Shown here: positions 6,507 to 14,371 of the stretch, piece by piece
Position numbering within the stretch: the first letter of the stretch is position 1
How the letters are laid out: the number at the start of each line of letters is the position of its first letter
Assembly (NCBI GenBank): GCA_001771975.1
Contig: MERE01000059.1
Location: 1-18,698, forward strand
Length of the DNA stretch: 18,698 nucleotides
Direction: 5' to 3'
Source: Betaproteobacteria bacterium RIFCSPLOWO2_02_FULL_68_150
Lineage (GTDB): Bacteria > Pseudomonadota > Gammaproteobacteria > Burkholderiales > SG8-39
Made by a program: the position numbers and the translations under genes
Notes under the pieces: model-generated
What the model saw: only the letters and a program-made list of their open reading frames with translations
Told to the model about the DNA's origin: nothing
Database searches by the model: none

Positions 6507-8225
6507 TCAGAGGCGCTTGAGGAAACGCTCGAAGCTGTCGCTCGCGCCGAGCACGTAGGTACCGAACTCGTCCAGCACCTCGTCGTCGAATTCGTCGAGC
6601 GTGAGCCGCGTCTTGACCACGCCGAGCTGCCGCAGGTTCTCGAGCTCGAGCCGGATGCCGTAGCGGTCATAGTCGCCGCGCAACACCACCTGGCAGGGAA
6701 ACGGCCCCGACATGGCGAGCGTCGCGCGCACCACGTTGCCGATGTCGTTCCTGGTTTCCGTCGCGGCGTATTGGACGCGCATCGATTCGAGCTTCTCGCG
6801 CACGTAGGGCAGTTCCGCGCCGACCACTTCCACGCTGGCGGGCTTCGGGCTGCGCACCTTGTACTTGAACACCACGTAGTCGAACACTTCGGTGCCGGCA
6901 ACGATGCGCGAACGGTAATCGGTGAAACCGTCGGTGAGGATCGGGTTCTGGATCTTGCCCACGTAGATGACCGCGTAGGGCCGGTCGGACACCGGGTGCG
7001 CGTCGTTGAGCGCGGTGCTCAGCTCGCTCAGGTACTGGAACGCGGCCCGCAGCCGGGCGCTCACCTTCGCCGCCGCATCGACATCGAGACCGGTGCTCGC
7101 AGCGGCAGCTCGCTTGGCCGCCTGCTGGCGCGCCAGCAGAATCGCAGCCGAGGGCCGCGTGCCGCCCGGCGTGCCGGTGAAAGCCTGCTCGCGTTCGCGC
7201 TCGAACTCCTCGCGTCGCCTGGCCTCGAGCTCGCTCCAGCGCCGCACCTCTTCCTCCTTCTTCCGGCGCGCCGCCTCTTCGGTCTGCAGGCGCTCCTGCT
7301 GCTGCAGCTCGAAGGATTCGGCGAAGGCATCGAAGTCGGCGATCAGGCTGGCGGTCTTTTCCTGGTGCAGCGCTGCCGGACGCGCCTCGTTCTTCAACGG
7401 CTCGGCGCGATAGTTGCGCAGGTCGCGCGCCATTTCGCCGGCGCGCTGATAGCGCTCGGCGGGCGCCTTGGCGAGCGCCCGGGCAAGGATCTGGTCGAAG
7501 GCCGGCGGCAGGGTCGGATCGAGCTGGGCGAGCGGCAGGTGCGGTTCCACGACGATGCGGTTCATCAGCGCGAAAACAGTGGACTCGCCCTCGCGCTCGA
7601 AGGGCGTGCGCCCGGTCAGCATTTCGTAAAGCACGGTGCCGAGGGAGAAAATGTCGGAGCGCGGATCGACCGGCTGACCGATGACCTGCTCGGGCGCCAT
7701 GTACTTCGGCGAACCCAGCGCCGCGCCGGTATGCGTCATCGAGGCCGACGGCAGGTAGGCGACGCCGAAGTCGGCCAGCTTGGCCCGACCTCCGGCGGAC
7801 ACCATGATGTTGGCGGGCTTGACGTCACGGTGCACGATGCCGAAGCCGAGCGCGTGGTCGAGCGCGTCGGCGACCTGCGCCGCGATGTCCACGGCGGTCT
7901 CCACCGGCATGCGTTTCGGCTCGGCCAGGATCTGCTGCAGCGTCCGGCCTTCGAGCAGCTCCATGGCGATGTAGGCGAGGCCATCCTGCTCGCCGACATC
8001 GAAGATCGTCACGATGTTGGGATGGTTCAGGCGCCCCGCGGAGCGCGCCTCGCGCAGGAAGCGCTCCCGCACATGCACCATCTCGTGCTCGGGGAGCTGC
8101 GGCAGCAGCGTCTTGATCGCCACTTCGCGCTCGATCAGCGGATCGATGGCGCGGTACACGGCGCCCATCGCGCCGCGTCCGAGCTCCCCGACGATCAGAT
8201 AACGGCCGAAGCGCTTGCCTTCCAT
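6507..8225 (-). CDS. Soluble Ser/Thr protein kinase with coiled coil and unknown C-terminal domain
   Basis: A 572-residue Hanks-type kinase. Residues 9-270 hold the whole catalytic domain: glycine loop GELGRGAMGAVY (13-24), VAIK with K38, E59 in helix C, HRDVKPAN (132-139) with D134, DFG at 152-154, SPKYMAPEQ (172-180) and DIFSLG. Residues 300-350 are very rich in Glu, Arg and Gln and should form a coiled coil. About 385-572 is an unrecognised alpha/beta-looking region without transmembrane segments, unlike PknB-type kinases with membrane anchors and PASTA repeats. ATG 8225 is preferred over TTG 8261 because the kinase fold starts within a few residues; no strong SD is visible. It converges on the FHA-cyclase gene with 31 bases between stops and no clear terminator. 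FHA proteins are typical partners or substrates of such kinases. Confidence 0.92.
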   Translation of the reverse strand: MEGKRFGRYLIVGELGRGAMGAVYRAIDPLIEREVAIKTLLPQLPEHEMVHVRERFLREARSAGRLNHPNIVTIFDVGEQDGLAYIAMELLEGRTLQQILAEPKRMPVETAVDIAAQVADALDHALGFGIVHRDVKPANIMVSAGGRAKLADFGVAYLPSASMTHTGAALGSPKYMAPEQVIGQPVDPRSDIFSLGTVLYEMLTGRTPFEREGESTVFALMNRIVVEPHLPLAQLDPTLPPAFDQILARALAKAPAERYQRAGEMARDLRNYRAEPLKNEARPAALHQEKTASLIADFDAFAESFELQQQERLQTEEAARRKKEEEVRRWSELEARRREEFEREREQAFTGTPGGTRPSAAILLARQQAAKRAAAASTGLDVDAAAKVSARLRAAFQYLSELSTALNDAHPVSDRPYAVIYVGKIQNPILTDGFTDYRSRIVAGTEVFDYVVFKYKVRSPKPASVEVVGAELPYVREKLESMRVQYAATETRNDIGNVVRATLAMSGPFPCQVVLRGDYDRYGIRLELENLRQLGVVKTRLTLDEFDDEVLDEFGTYVLGASDSFERFLKRL

Positions 8226-8409
8226 GTGCGCTAGCTTCGCGGAAATCGCCGCCGGGGGCAAGTCCGAGGCGACCCGCTGCCCATGCGCTCAGATCGGATC
8301 CCAGGAGAACACGTCCTGCGAGCGACCGAGATCCGTCATCGTTGTCCTGACTGCCGGGCAAGCCGGGGATTTTTTGCCACGCCTCCGGCGCTGTCAATCG
8401 AAGTATCGC

Positions 8410-8415
8410 TATCAT
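8410..8415 (+). promoter_or_regulatory. Candidate -10 box (TATCAT) close to the hydratase start
   Basis: TATCAT, 5 of 6 to the -10 consensus, ends five bases before ATG 8421, so transcription would start at about the start codon. No good -35 is visible at normal spacing. The 195-base divergent gap to the kinase (8226-8420) shows no other clear signal. Confidence 0.25.
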
Positions 8416-8420
8416 GCGCG

Positions 8421-9203
8421 ATGATCATGGAACCTCAAGAATCGGCACCGCCGCAGCTCACGCTCGAGGGCACGCTCGCCACGATCGAATTCCGGCGTCC
8501 CGGGCAGGCGAACCGGGTCGAGCCGGGGGACCTGGACGTGCTCCACCAGCACCTGGAGGACGTGGAACGCGACGGCGCGCTGCGCGTCCTCGTATTCCGC
8601 GGCCGCGGCAAGCATTTCAGCGCAGGCTACACGATCCAGAAGCTGGCAGGCGGCGAAGGCACCTCCGGCGGCGGCGACGCCTTCGAGCGTCTCGTCAACC
8701 GGGTCGAGGATCTCGGCGTGGTCACGATCGCGGCCCTGAACGGAGGCGTCTACGGCGGCTCGACGGACCTCGCGCTGGCCTGCGATTTCCGCATCGGCGT
8801 CGCGACGGCCGAGATGCTGATGCCGGCGGCGCGACTCGGCCTGCACTACTACGAGCGCGGACTCTATCGCTATGTTTCGCGCCTCGGGCTCAACCATGCC
8901 AAGGAGCTGTTCCTCACGGCGCACAAGATCGACGCGCGGCGCATGCTCGAAATGGGCTACCTGACCGAGCTGGTCGAGCCGGAGCGGCTCGATGCGCGCG
9001 TGCGCGAACTCGCCGGCACGATCGCCGGGCTGGCGCCGCTCGCGGTGACCGGCATGAAGCGCGCCCTGAACGAGATCGCACGCGGGGCGCTCGACAGCGC
9101 CGGGCTCAAGGCGCGCGTCGAGCAAAGCAAGCGCTCGCAGGACCTGCGCGAGGGCGTGCAGGCCTGGCAGGAAAACCGCGCACCGCGCTTCACGGGGCGT
9201 TGA
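8421..9203 (+). CDS. Enoyl-CoA hydratase/isomerase family protein, atypical active site
   Basis: 260 residues, the usual length of crotonase-family proteins. The oxyanion-hole segments are present: GRGKHFSAGYTIQKL (61-75) and NGGVYGGSTDLALACDFRI (107-125), with the backbone-NH glycine near G112. The two catalytic glutamates of enoyl-CoA hydratase are not conserved: the first aligns with D116 and the second with A136 (PAARLGL instead of PExxLG). It may be an isomerase, hydrolase or other crotonase-fold enzyme, so 'hydratase' should be read as family only. The start is ATG 8421 (MIMEPQES); ATG 8427 is equally possible and neither has a good SD. It lies 79 bases upstream of etfB on the same strand, next to acyl-CoA oxidation genes. 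Confidence 0.88.
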   Translation: MIMEPQESAPPQLTLEGTLATIEFRRPGQANRVEPGDLDVLHQHLEDVERDGALRVLVFRGRGKHFSAGYTIQKLAGGEGTSGGGDAFERLVNRVEDLGVVTIAALNGGVYGGSTDLALACDFRIGVATAEMLMPAARLGLHYYERGLYRYVSRLGLNHAKELFLTAHKIDARRMLEMGYLTELVEPERLDARVRELAGTIAGLAPLAVTGMKRALNEIARGALDSAGLKARVEQSKRSQDLREGVQAWQENRAPRFTGR

Positions 9204-9235
9204 TCCCGAACAGCCAGGTCCCGGGGAGCGGGCGG

Positions 9236-9241
9236 TATAAT
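9236..9241 (+). promoter_or_regulatory. Candidate -10 box for etfBA and the acyl-CoA dehydrogenase
   Basis: A perfect TATAAT lies 41 bases before the etfB ATG, in the only gap (9204-9282) upstream of the operon. A -35 near 9213-9218 is poor (GCCAGG). The box suggests the etf operon has its own promoter rather than depending only on read-through from the hydratase-like gene. Confidence 0.4.
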
Positions 9242-9282
9242 CCCGCGCCTCGATTTCCCATTCACCGATCTCCGGTTCCCAG

Positions 9283-10032
9283 ATGAAAGTTCTCGTGCCC
9301 GTCAAGCGCGTCGTGGACTACAACGTCAAGGTGCGCGTCAAGGCCGACGGCACCGGCGTAGAGACCGCCAACGTCAAGATGTCCATGAATCCGTTCGACG
9401 AGATCGCCCTCGAGGAGGCGATACGCCTGCGCGAGGCGGGCGTCGCGACCGAGGTGGTGGCGGTCTCCTGCGGGGTGCCGGCCTGCCAGGAGACGTTGCG
9501 CACGGCGCTTGCGATCGGCGCCGATCGGGCGATCCTGGTAGCGAGCGACGCCGAACTGCAGCCGCTCGCAGTCGCCAAGCTGCTGAAAGCCGTCTGCGCG
9601 AAGGAAAACCCGCAGCTCGTGATCCTCGGCAAGCAGGCGATCGACGACGATGCCAACCAGACCGGCCAGATGCTCGCGGCGCTGCTCGGCTGGGCGCAGG
9701 CGACATTCGCCTCCAAGGTGCAGGTTGCCGAGGGCCGGGCGCAGGTGACGCGCGAGGTCGATGGCGGCCTCGACACGATCTCGGTCAAGCTGCCCGCCGT
9801 CATCACCACCGACCTGCGACTCAACGAGCCGCGCTACGTGACGCTGCCGAACATCATGAAAGCGAAGAAGAAGCCGCTCGAGACGCTGCAACCCGATGCG
9901 CTCGGGGTCGACGTCGCGCCGCGCCTCAAGACACTGAAGGTGACCGAGCCGCCCAAGCGCCAGGCCGGCGTCAAGGTGCCCGATGCGAGGACGCTCGTCG
10001 AGAAGCTGCGCAACGAAGCCAAGGTGATTTGA
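9283..10032 (+). CDS. etfB: Electron transfer flavoprotein subunit beta
   Basis: 249 residues, full length for ETF beta. It begins MKVLVPVKRVVDYNVKVRVK and shows the nucleotide-binding core (MSMNPFDEIALEEAIRLRE, GKQAIDDDANQTGQML) and the ETF-beta signature region LPAVITTDLRLNEPRYVTLP followed by NIMKAKKKP, which also carries the loop that docks on dehydrogenases. The beta subunit binds AMP and with ETF alpha forms the soluble FAD carrier that accepts electrons from acyl-CoA dehydrogenases. The stop overlaps the etfA start by one base (TGATG), so the two subunits are translationally coupled. The electron acceptor, ETF-QO, is encoded at 14913-16547. Confidence 0.98.
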   Translation: MKVLVPVKRVVDYNVKVRVKADGTGVETANVKMSMNPFDEIALEEAIRLREAGVATEVVAVSCGVPACQETLRTALAIGADRAILVASDAELQPLAVAKLLKAVCAKENPQLVILGKQAIDDDANQTGQMLAALLGWAQATFASKVQVAEGRAQVTREVDGGLDTISVKLPAVITTDLRLNEPRYVTLPNIMKAKKKPLETLQPDALGVDVAPRLKTLKVTEPPKRQAGVKVPDARTLVEKLRNEAKVI

Positions 10033-10967
10033 TGGCCGTCCTCGTATTCGCGGAGCACGACAACCGGTCGCTCAAGAAGGCGACCCTGAGCACGATTGCC
10101 GCCGCGCAGAAACTCGGCGGCGAAATCCACCTGCTGGTGGCCGGCCATGGTTGCGCCGAGGCGGCAAAGGCTGCGGCCCAGGTCGCCGGGGTGGCGAAGG
10201 TGCTGCACGCCGACGCGCCGCAGCTGGACGACGAGATCGCCGAGAACGTCGCCGCGCTCATCGTTTCGATCGCCCCGGGCTACACGCACCTGCTTGCGCC
10301 GGCGACCTCGAACGGCAAGAACGTGATGCCGCGCGCAGCGGCGCTGCTCGATTCGCAGCAGATTTCCGAGATCATCGCGGTGGAGGCGCCCGACACTTTC
10401 GTGCGCCCGATCTATGCGGGCAACGCGCTCGCCACGGTGAAATCCGCCGACGCCATCAAGGTGATCACGGTGCGCGCCACCGGTTTCGACGCGGTGGCGG
10501 CAACCGGCGGCGCCGCGCCGGTGGAGTCGCTCGCGGCGCCGGCAGATGCCGGGCTCTCCCGCTTCGTCGGGCGCGAGGTGGCGAAATCGGAGCGTCCCGA
10601 GCTGACCTCGGCGCGCGTCGTGGTGTCAGGCGGGCGAGGCATGGGCTCGGGCGAGAACTTCAGGCTTCTGGAGCCGCTCGCCGACAAGCTGAACGCCGCC
10701 ATGGGCGCTTCGCGCGCCGCGGTGGATGCCGGTTTCGTGCCGAACGACTGGCAGGTCGGCCAGACCGGCAAGATCGTGGCGCCCGAGCTGTATGTCGCGA
10801 TCGGCATTTCCGGCGCGATCCAGCACCTCGCCGGCATGAAGGACAGCCGCGTCATCGTGGCGATCAACAAGGACGAGGAGGCGCCAATTTTCCAGGTGGC
10901 CGACTACGGCATCGTGGGCGACCTGTTCAAGGTGGTGCCCGAACTGGTCGAGGAACTGAAGAAATAA
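10032..10967 (+). CDS. etfA: Electron transfer flavoprotein subunit alpha
   Basis: 311 residues from ATG 10032, which overlaps the etfB stop by one base; a TTG one codon upstream is not needed. The N-terminal domain (MAVLVFAEHDNRSLKKATL) is the ETF alpha/beta fold. The C-terminal FAD domain has VVVSGGRGMGSGENF, VGQTGKIVAPELYVAIGISG and the ETF-alpha signature block around IQHLAGMKDSRVIVAINKDE and ADYGIVGDLF. It carries the FAD that shuttles electrons from dehydrogenases to ETF-ubiquinone oxidoreductase. It is followed after 27 bases by an acyl-CoA dehydrogenase, consistent with co-transcription of donor and carrier. Confidence 0.98.
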   Translation: MAVLVFAEHDNRSLKKATLSTIAAAQKLGGEIHLLVAGHGCAEAAKAAAQVAGVAKVLHADAPQLDDEIAENVAALIVSIAPGYTHLLAPATSNGKNVMPRAAALLDSQQISEIIAVEAPDTFVRPIYAGNALATVKSADAIKVITVRATGFDAVAATGGAAPVESLAAPADAGLSRFVGREVAKSERPELTSARVVVSGGRGMGSGENFRLLEPLADKLNAAMGASRAAVDAGFVPNDWQVGQTGKIVAPELYVAIGISGAIQHLAGMKDSRVIVAINKDEEAPIFQVADYGIVGDLFKVVPELVEELKK

Positions 10968-10994
10968 TGCAGTCTTGACGCGAGGATTCGAGCG

Positions 10995-12785
10995 ATGAGC
11001 GCGTATGTGGCTCCCCTCAAAGACATCCGGTTCGTACTCAACGAACTCGCCGGTTTGGCGCAGATCGCGAAGTTTCCAGGGTACGAGGAAGCGACCCCGG
11101 ACACGACCGACGCGATTCTTGAGGAGGCGTCGAAGTTTGCCTCTGAAGTCCTTGATCCGTTGAATTATTCAGGAGACCAGGAAGGCTCTAAATGGGACCA
11201 GGGCGCGGTCACTACGCCGAAGGGCTTCAAGGACGCCTACCGCCGGTATGTCGAGGGCGGTTGGGGGGCGCTGCCGGTCGCGGCGGAGTGGGGCGGACAG
11301 GGGCTGCCCAGGCTCGTCGCGACGCCGGTGGAGGAAATGTGGTGCAGCGCCAACATGAGCTTCTCGCTTTGTCCGATGCTGACGCAGGGCGCGCTGCACG
11401 CGCTGGAATTGCGCGGTTCGGCCGAGCTGCAGAAGACCTTCCTGCCGAAGATGGCGAGCGGCGAGTGGACCGGCACCATGAACCTGACCGAGCCGCAGGC
11501 GGGCTCGGATCTGGCGCTGCTGCGCACCCGCGCGGAGCCCAAGGGTGACCACTACCTGATCTCCGGGCAGAAGATCTTCATCACCTTCGGCGAGCACGAC
11601 TACACCGAGAACATCGTGCACCTCGTGCTGGCGCGCACGCCCGACGCGCCCGAAGGCGTGAAGGGGATATCGCTCTTCGTGGTGCCGAAATACCTCGTGC
11701 ACGCGGACGGCTCGCTCGGTGCGCGCAATGGCGCCAAGTGCGTTTCGATCGAGCACAAGCTCGGCATCCACGCCAGCCCCACTGCGGTAATGGCCTTCGA
11801 GGAGGCGATCGGCTATCTGGTGGGCGAGGAAAACCGCGGGCTCGAGTACATGTTCATCATGATGAACGCGGCGCGCTTCGCTGTAGGGCTCGAAGGCGTG
11901 GCGATCGCCGAGCGCGCGTTCCAACGCGCTCTGGCCTACGCCAAGGATCGTGTCCAGGGGCGCGACCTCGCTGCGGGCGGCAAGGCGGTGCCGATCATCC
12001 GCCACCCGGACGTGCGCCGCATGCTCATGCTCATGAAGTCGCAGGCCGAAGCCATGCGCGCACTCGCCTACGTGACCGCGGCGGCGCTCGATACCGCGCA
12101 GCGCCATCCGGACCGGGGCGTGCGCCAGCAGACGCAGGCGTTGGTGGATCTTCTCGTTCCGGTCGTGAAAGGATGGTGCACCGAGACCGGGATCGAGGTG
12201 GCCTCGCTCGGCGTGCAGGTGCACGGCGGCATGGGTTTCATCGAGGAGACCGGCGCCGCGCAGCATTACCGCGACGCGCGCATCACCACGATCTACGAGG
12301 GCACCACCGGCATCCAGGCCAACGACCTCGTCGGACGCAAGATCGCACGCGAGGGCGGAGCCACGGCGAAAGCGCTGCTCGAGGAGTTGCGCACGTTCGA
12401 CGGCGAGCTGGCGAAGTCCGCCAGCGCCGACATCCAGGCGCTGCGCGCCGCGCTCGCCAAGGGCGTCAAGGCCGTCGCCGAAAGCGTCGATTTCATTCTT
12501 GCGCACGCGGGCAAAGACCCGCGTGTTGCGTTCGCCGGCGCGGTGCCGTTCCTGAAGATGATGGGCATCGTGTGCGGCGGCTGGCAGATGGCGCGCGCGG
12601 CGCTGGTCGCGGAGCGCAAGCTCGCCGCGCAGGAGGGCGACGCGTCGTTCTGCTCGGCGAAGATCGCGACCGCGCGCTTTTTCGGCGACCACGTGCTGTC
12701 GCAGGCCGCAGGGCTGCGCGACGCGGTGGTGAACGGCTCGGGCGCGGTGATGGCGCTCAGCGAGGAGCAGTTTCTCGCGGCGTAG
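10995..12785 (+). CDS. Acyl-CoA dehydrogenase with C-terminal extension (DmdC-like)
   Basis: 596 residues, the long form of acyl-CoA dehydrogenase with an N-terminal ETF-QO-like extension and an extra C-terminal helical domain, as in DmdC (3-methylmercaptopropionyl-CoA dehydrogenase) and its relatives. Visible motifs are WGGQGLPRLV, the flavin contact MNLTEPQAGSDLALLRT, SGQKIFITFGEHD, VHGGMGFIEETGAAQHYRD and TIYEGTTGIQANDL, where E435 is the catalytic base. The start has GAGG about ten bases upstream. It is third in the etfB-etfA operon and presumably reduces that ETF. The DmdC resemblance is by architecture only, and no other DMSP gene is present, so a generic medium- or long-chain acyl-CoA substrate is equally likely. 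The first 200 bases are somewhat less GC-rich (51% at 11101-11200) than the rest. Confidence 0.95.
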   Translation: MSAYVAPLKDIRFVLNELAGLAQIAKFPGYEEATPDTTDAILEEASKFASEVLDPLNYSGDQEGSKWDQGAVTTPKGFKDAYRRYVEGGWGALPVAAEWGGQGLPRLVATPVEEMWCSANMSFSLCPMLTQGALHALELRGSAELQKTFLPKMASGEWTGTMNLTEPQAGSDLALLRTRAEPKGDHYLISGQKIFITFGEHDYTENIVHLVLARTPDAPEGVKGISLFVVPKYLVHADGSLGARNGAKCVSIEHKLGIHASPTAVMAFEEAIGYLVGEENRGLEYMFIMMNAARFAVGLEGVAIAERAFQRALAYAKDRVQGRDLAAGGKAVPIIRHPDVRRMLMLMKSQAEAMRALAYVTAAALDTAQRHPDRGVRQQTQALVDLLVPVVKGWCTETGIEVASLGVQVHGGMGFIEETGAAQHYRDARITTIYEGTTGIQANDLVGRKIAREGGATAKALLEELRTFDGELAKSASADIQALRAALAKGVKAVAESVDFILAHAGKDPRVAFAGAVPFLKMMGIVCGGWQMARAALVAERKLAAQEGDASFCSAKIATARFFGDHVLSQAAGLRDAVVNGSGAVMALSEEQFLAA

Positions 12786-12843
12786 GGCAACCAGCGCACT
12801 GGCGCAACCGGTGGATGGCGGCGCGTGGCTGGTTTTCTCCATG

Positions 12844-12896
12844 TCTCCGGTTTTTTTGGCTGGATCGCACGGCGATCCAGCCAAAAAAACCGGAGA
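12844..12896. repeat. Perfect 25-bp inverted repeat with 3-base loop
   Basis: The left arm 12844-12868 and right arm 12872-12896 are exact reverse complements, with ACG as loop. Each arm has a T7 (left) or A7 (right) run and a GC-rich core (GGCTGGATCGC). It lies between the convergent acyl-CoA dehydrogenase and acetyltransferase genes, where a bidirectional terminator is expected. However, the tract order is T7-stem-A7 on both strands, the reverse of a canonical A-stem-U terminator, and no T run follows the full stem. It may be a dispersed palindromic repeat or an RNA-stabilising hairpin. Confidence 0.85.
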
Positions 12897-12922
12897 TCGG
12901 GAGAGTCAAAATCCCGCTCGCG

Positions 12923-13483
12923 CTATGCTTTCGGTGATGCGTTCCTCGTTACCAGGTCCCGCGTCACTCGCGTCAGATGCGCCTCGTCGGGGTGGCGCGC
13001 CAGCGTGAAGCCGAGCGCCTTTGCCAACTCGAGCATGCCGCGATTGGTCGCCAGCGTGTCGCCGTAAATGCGCGCAATGCCGCGAGCCGCAGCGATTGCT
13101 GCGAGCTTCTCCAGCATGCGGCGCCCGATGCCGCGCCCCTGCCACGCGTCGGCGATCACGAGCGCGAACTCGCAGCTGCGACGATCGGGCTCGAGCGCGT
13201 AGCGCGCCACGCCGATGAGCGTTTCGTGGCCCTCGAGCATGACGCTGGCGGCGAGCGCCATGTCGCGGGCGTAATCGACCCGGGTCAGGCGCTCGATGTA
13301 TTCGGGCGTCACCTTGATGGCGCCCCCCAACAGGCGGCTGCTGCGCGTCTCGGGCGACAGGCCCTCGACGAATGCGGTCTCGATGTCGACGTCTTCCGGG
13401 CGCAGCGGACGCAGCGTCACGGCGGCGCCGATCACCGGCTGGAACGACTCGGTCAACTCTACCGGAACCGATGGGTTCGCCAT
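12923..13483 (-). CDS. GNAT family N-acetyltransferase (Pat-like domain)
   Basis: 186 residues forming a single GNAT domain. The acetyl-CoA pyrophosphate loop is Q115-GRGIG (VIADAWQGRGIGRRML), preceded by the beta-4 strand SCEFALVI and followed by ATNRGMLELAKALGF. The TLRPLRPEDVDIE opening and the GVARYALEPDRRSCEF segment resemble the GNAT domain of protein lysine acetyltransferases of the Pat/YfiQ type, here without the NDP-forming acyl-CoA-synthetase-like domain. The target is unknown; small-molecule or N-terminal acetylation remains possible. It is divergent from the methyltransferase gene, with a 48-base gap containing TATTAT/CATAAT at 13497-13503 that could serve either direction. It converges on the acyl-CoA dehydrogenase, and the palindrome at 12844-12896 lies between. 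Confidence 0.88.
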   Translation of the reverse strand: MANPSVPVELTESFQPVIGAAVTLRPLRPEDVDIETAFVEGLSPETRSSRLLGGAIKVTPEYIERLTRVDYARDMALAASVMLEGHETLIGVARYALEPDRRSCEFALVIADAWQGRGIGRRMLEKLAAIAAARGIARIYGDTLATNRGMLELAKALGFTLARHPDEAHLTRVTRDLVTRNASPKA

Positions 13484-13531
13484 GGCAGGGGTGCGCTATT
13501 ATGGTCGCGACGCATGGCGGGGTGCGGGACC

Positions 13532-14359
13532 ATGAGCGCAGAGCAGCAGGCGGTGACGGAGCATTACTCGGTCGGCGGGCTGGCCGACAAGGTGTTCGAC
13601 GCCCTGCGCGCGGCCGGAAAGGACCTCGATCATCTGGTGCCGGACGATCTCGCGCCGCTCGACGCGTTCCACATCCGCGGCCGGGACGCGACGCGCGAAC
13701 TCGCCGCGCTCGCGCAGCTCGGGGCTTCGCACGAGGTGCTGGACGTCGGCTCCGGCGTGGGCGGCTCGGCGCGTTTTCTCGCGGCGCAATTCGGCTGCCG
13801 CGTCGCGGGCGTCGACCTCACCGAGGAATACTGCCGCGTGGCGACGCTGCTCTCGCAGCGCTGTGGCCTGGCTGCGCTCACCTCGTTTCGCGCGGCCAGC
13901 GCGCTCGAGCTGCCGTTTTCCGGCGAGCGCTTCGATGTCGTCTGGACCGAGCACGTGCAGATGAACATCGCGCACAAGGCGCGCTTCTACGGCGAGATCC
14001 GTCGCGTGCTGAAACCCGGTGGCCTGCTGTTGTTCCACGACGTGTTCCAGGGAACCGGGGGCAGTCCCCATTTTCCGGTGCCCTGGGCATCCGATGCCGC
14101 CATCAGCCACCTCGCCACACCGAGCGACATCGGCCGGCTGCTGGAGTCAATCGGCCTGCAGCGGCAGCACTGGGAGGACGTGAGCGCCAAGTCACTCGCC
14201 TGGTTCCGCGCCTTGCTCGAGCGCTTCGCGGCGCGCGGCCGGCCGCCGCTCGGACTGCACCTGCTCATGGGCGCCGACGCGGCGCAGAAATTGGACAATC
14301 TGGTCCGCAACCTGGACGAAGCGCGGGTGGTGGCGGTGCAGGCGATGTACCTGAAGTGA
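13532..14359 (+). CDS. Class I SAM-dependent methyltransferase
   Basis: 275 residues from ATG 13532. Motif I is VLDVGSGVGGSARFLA (69-84), then the acidic loop GVDLTEEY that binds the ribose, the FDVVWTEHVQMNI motif and RVLKPGGLLLFHD. The opening VTEHYSVGGLADKVFDAL and FHIRGRDATREL are typical of the group annotated as sarcosine/dimethylglycine or phosphoethanolamine-type N-methyltransferases. That group is broad and includes many proteins of unknown substrate, so only SAM-dependent methyl transfer is supported. The nearest upstream gene is divergent, and the RraA-like gene converges with only 12 bases between stops, so it is probably a single-gene transcript. Confidence 0.9.
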   Translation: MSAEQQAVTEHYSVGGLADKVFDALRAAGKDLDHLVPDDLAPLDAFHIRGRDATRELAALAQLGASHEVLDVGSGVGGSARFLAAQFGCRVAGVDLTEEYCRVATLLSQRCGLAALTSFRAASALELPFSGERFDVVWTEHVQMNIAHKARFYGEIRRVLKPGGLLLFHDVFQGTGGSPHFPVPWASDAAISHLATPSDIGRLLESIGLQRQHWEDVSAKSLAWFRALLERFAARGRPPLGLHLLMGADAAQKLDNLVRNLDEARVVAVQAMYLK

Positions 14360-14371
14360 AGCAGGTCCGCT

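Noticed and set aside
10995..12785. Assigning the dehydrogenase to DMSP degradation (dmdC)
   Set aside because: The architecture fits, but no dmdA, dmdB or dmdD-type neighbour is recognisable and the hydratase-like gene lacks the expected catalytic residues; related dehydrogenases act on many acyl-CoAs.
11169..12884. Minus-strand open frame of about 570 codons opposite the acyl-CoA dehydrogenase
   Set aside because: The plus strand carries unmistakable dehydrogenase motifs including the catalytic Glu; the antisense translation is His/Arg-rich and unlike any family.
12844..12896. Canonical bidirectional intrinsic terminator
   Set aside because: No T run follows the complete stem on either strand, and the inner stem is followed by A7, so it does not meet the standard stem-plus-U-tract pattern; it is reported as an inverted repeat instead.
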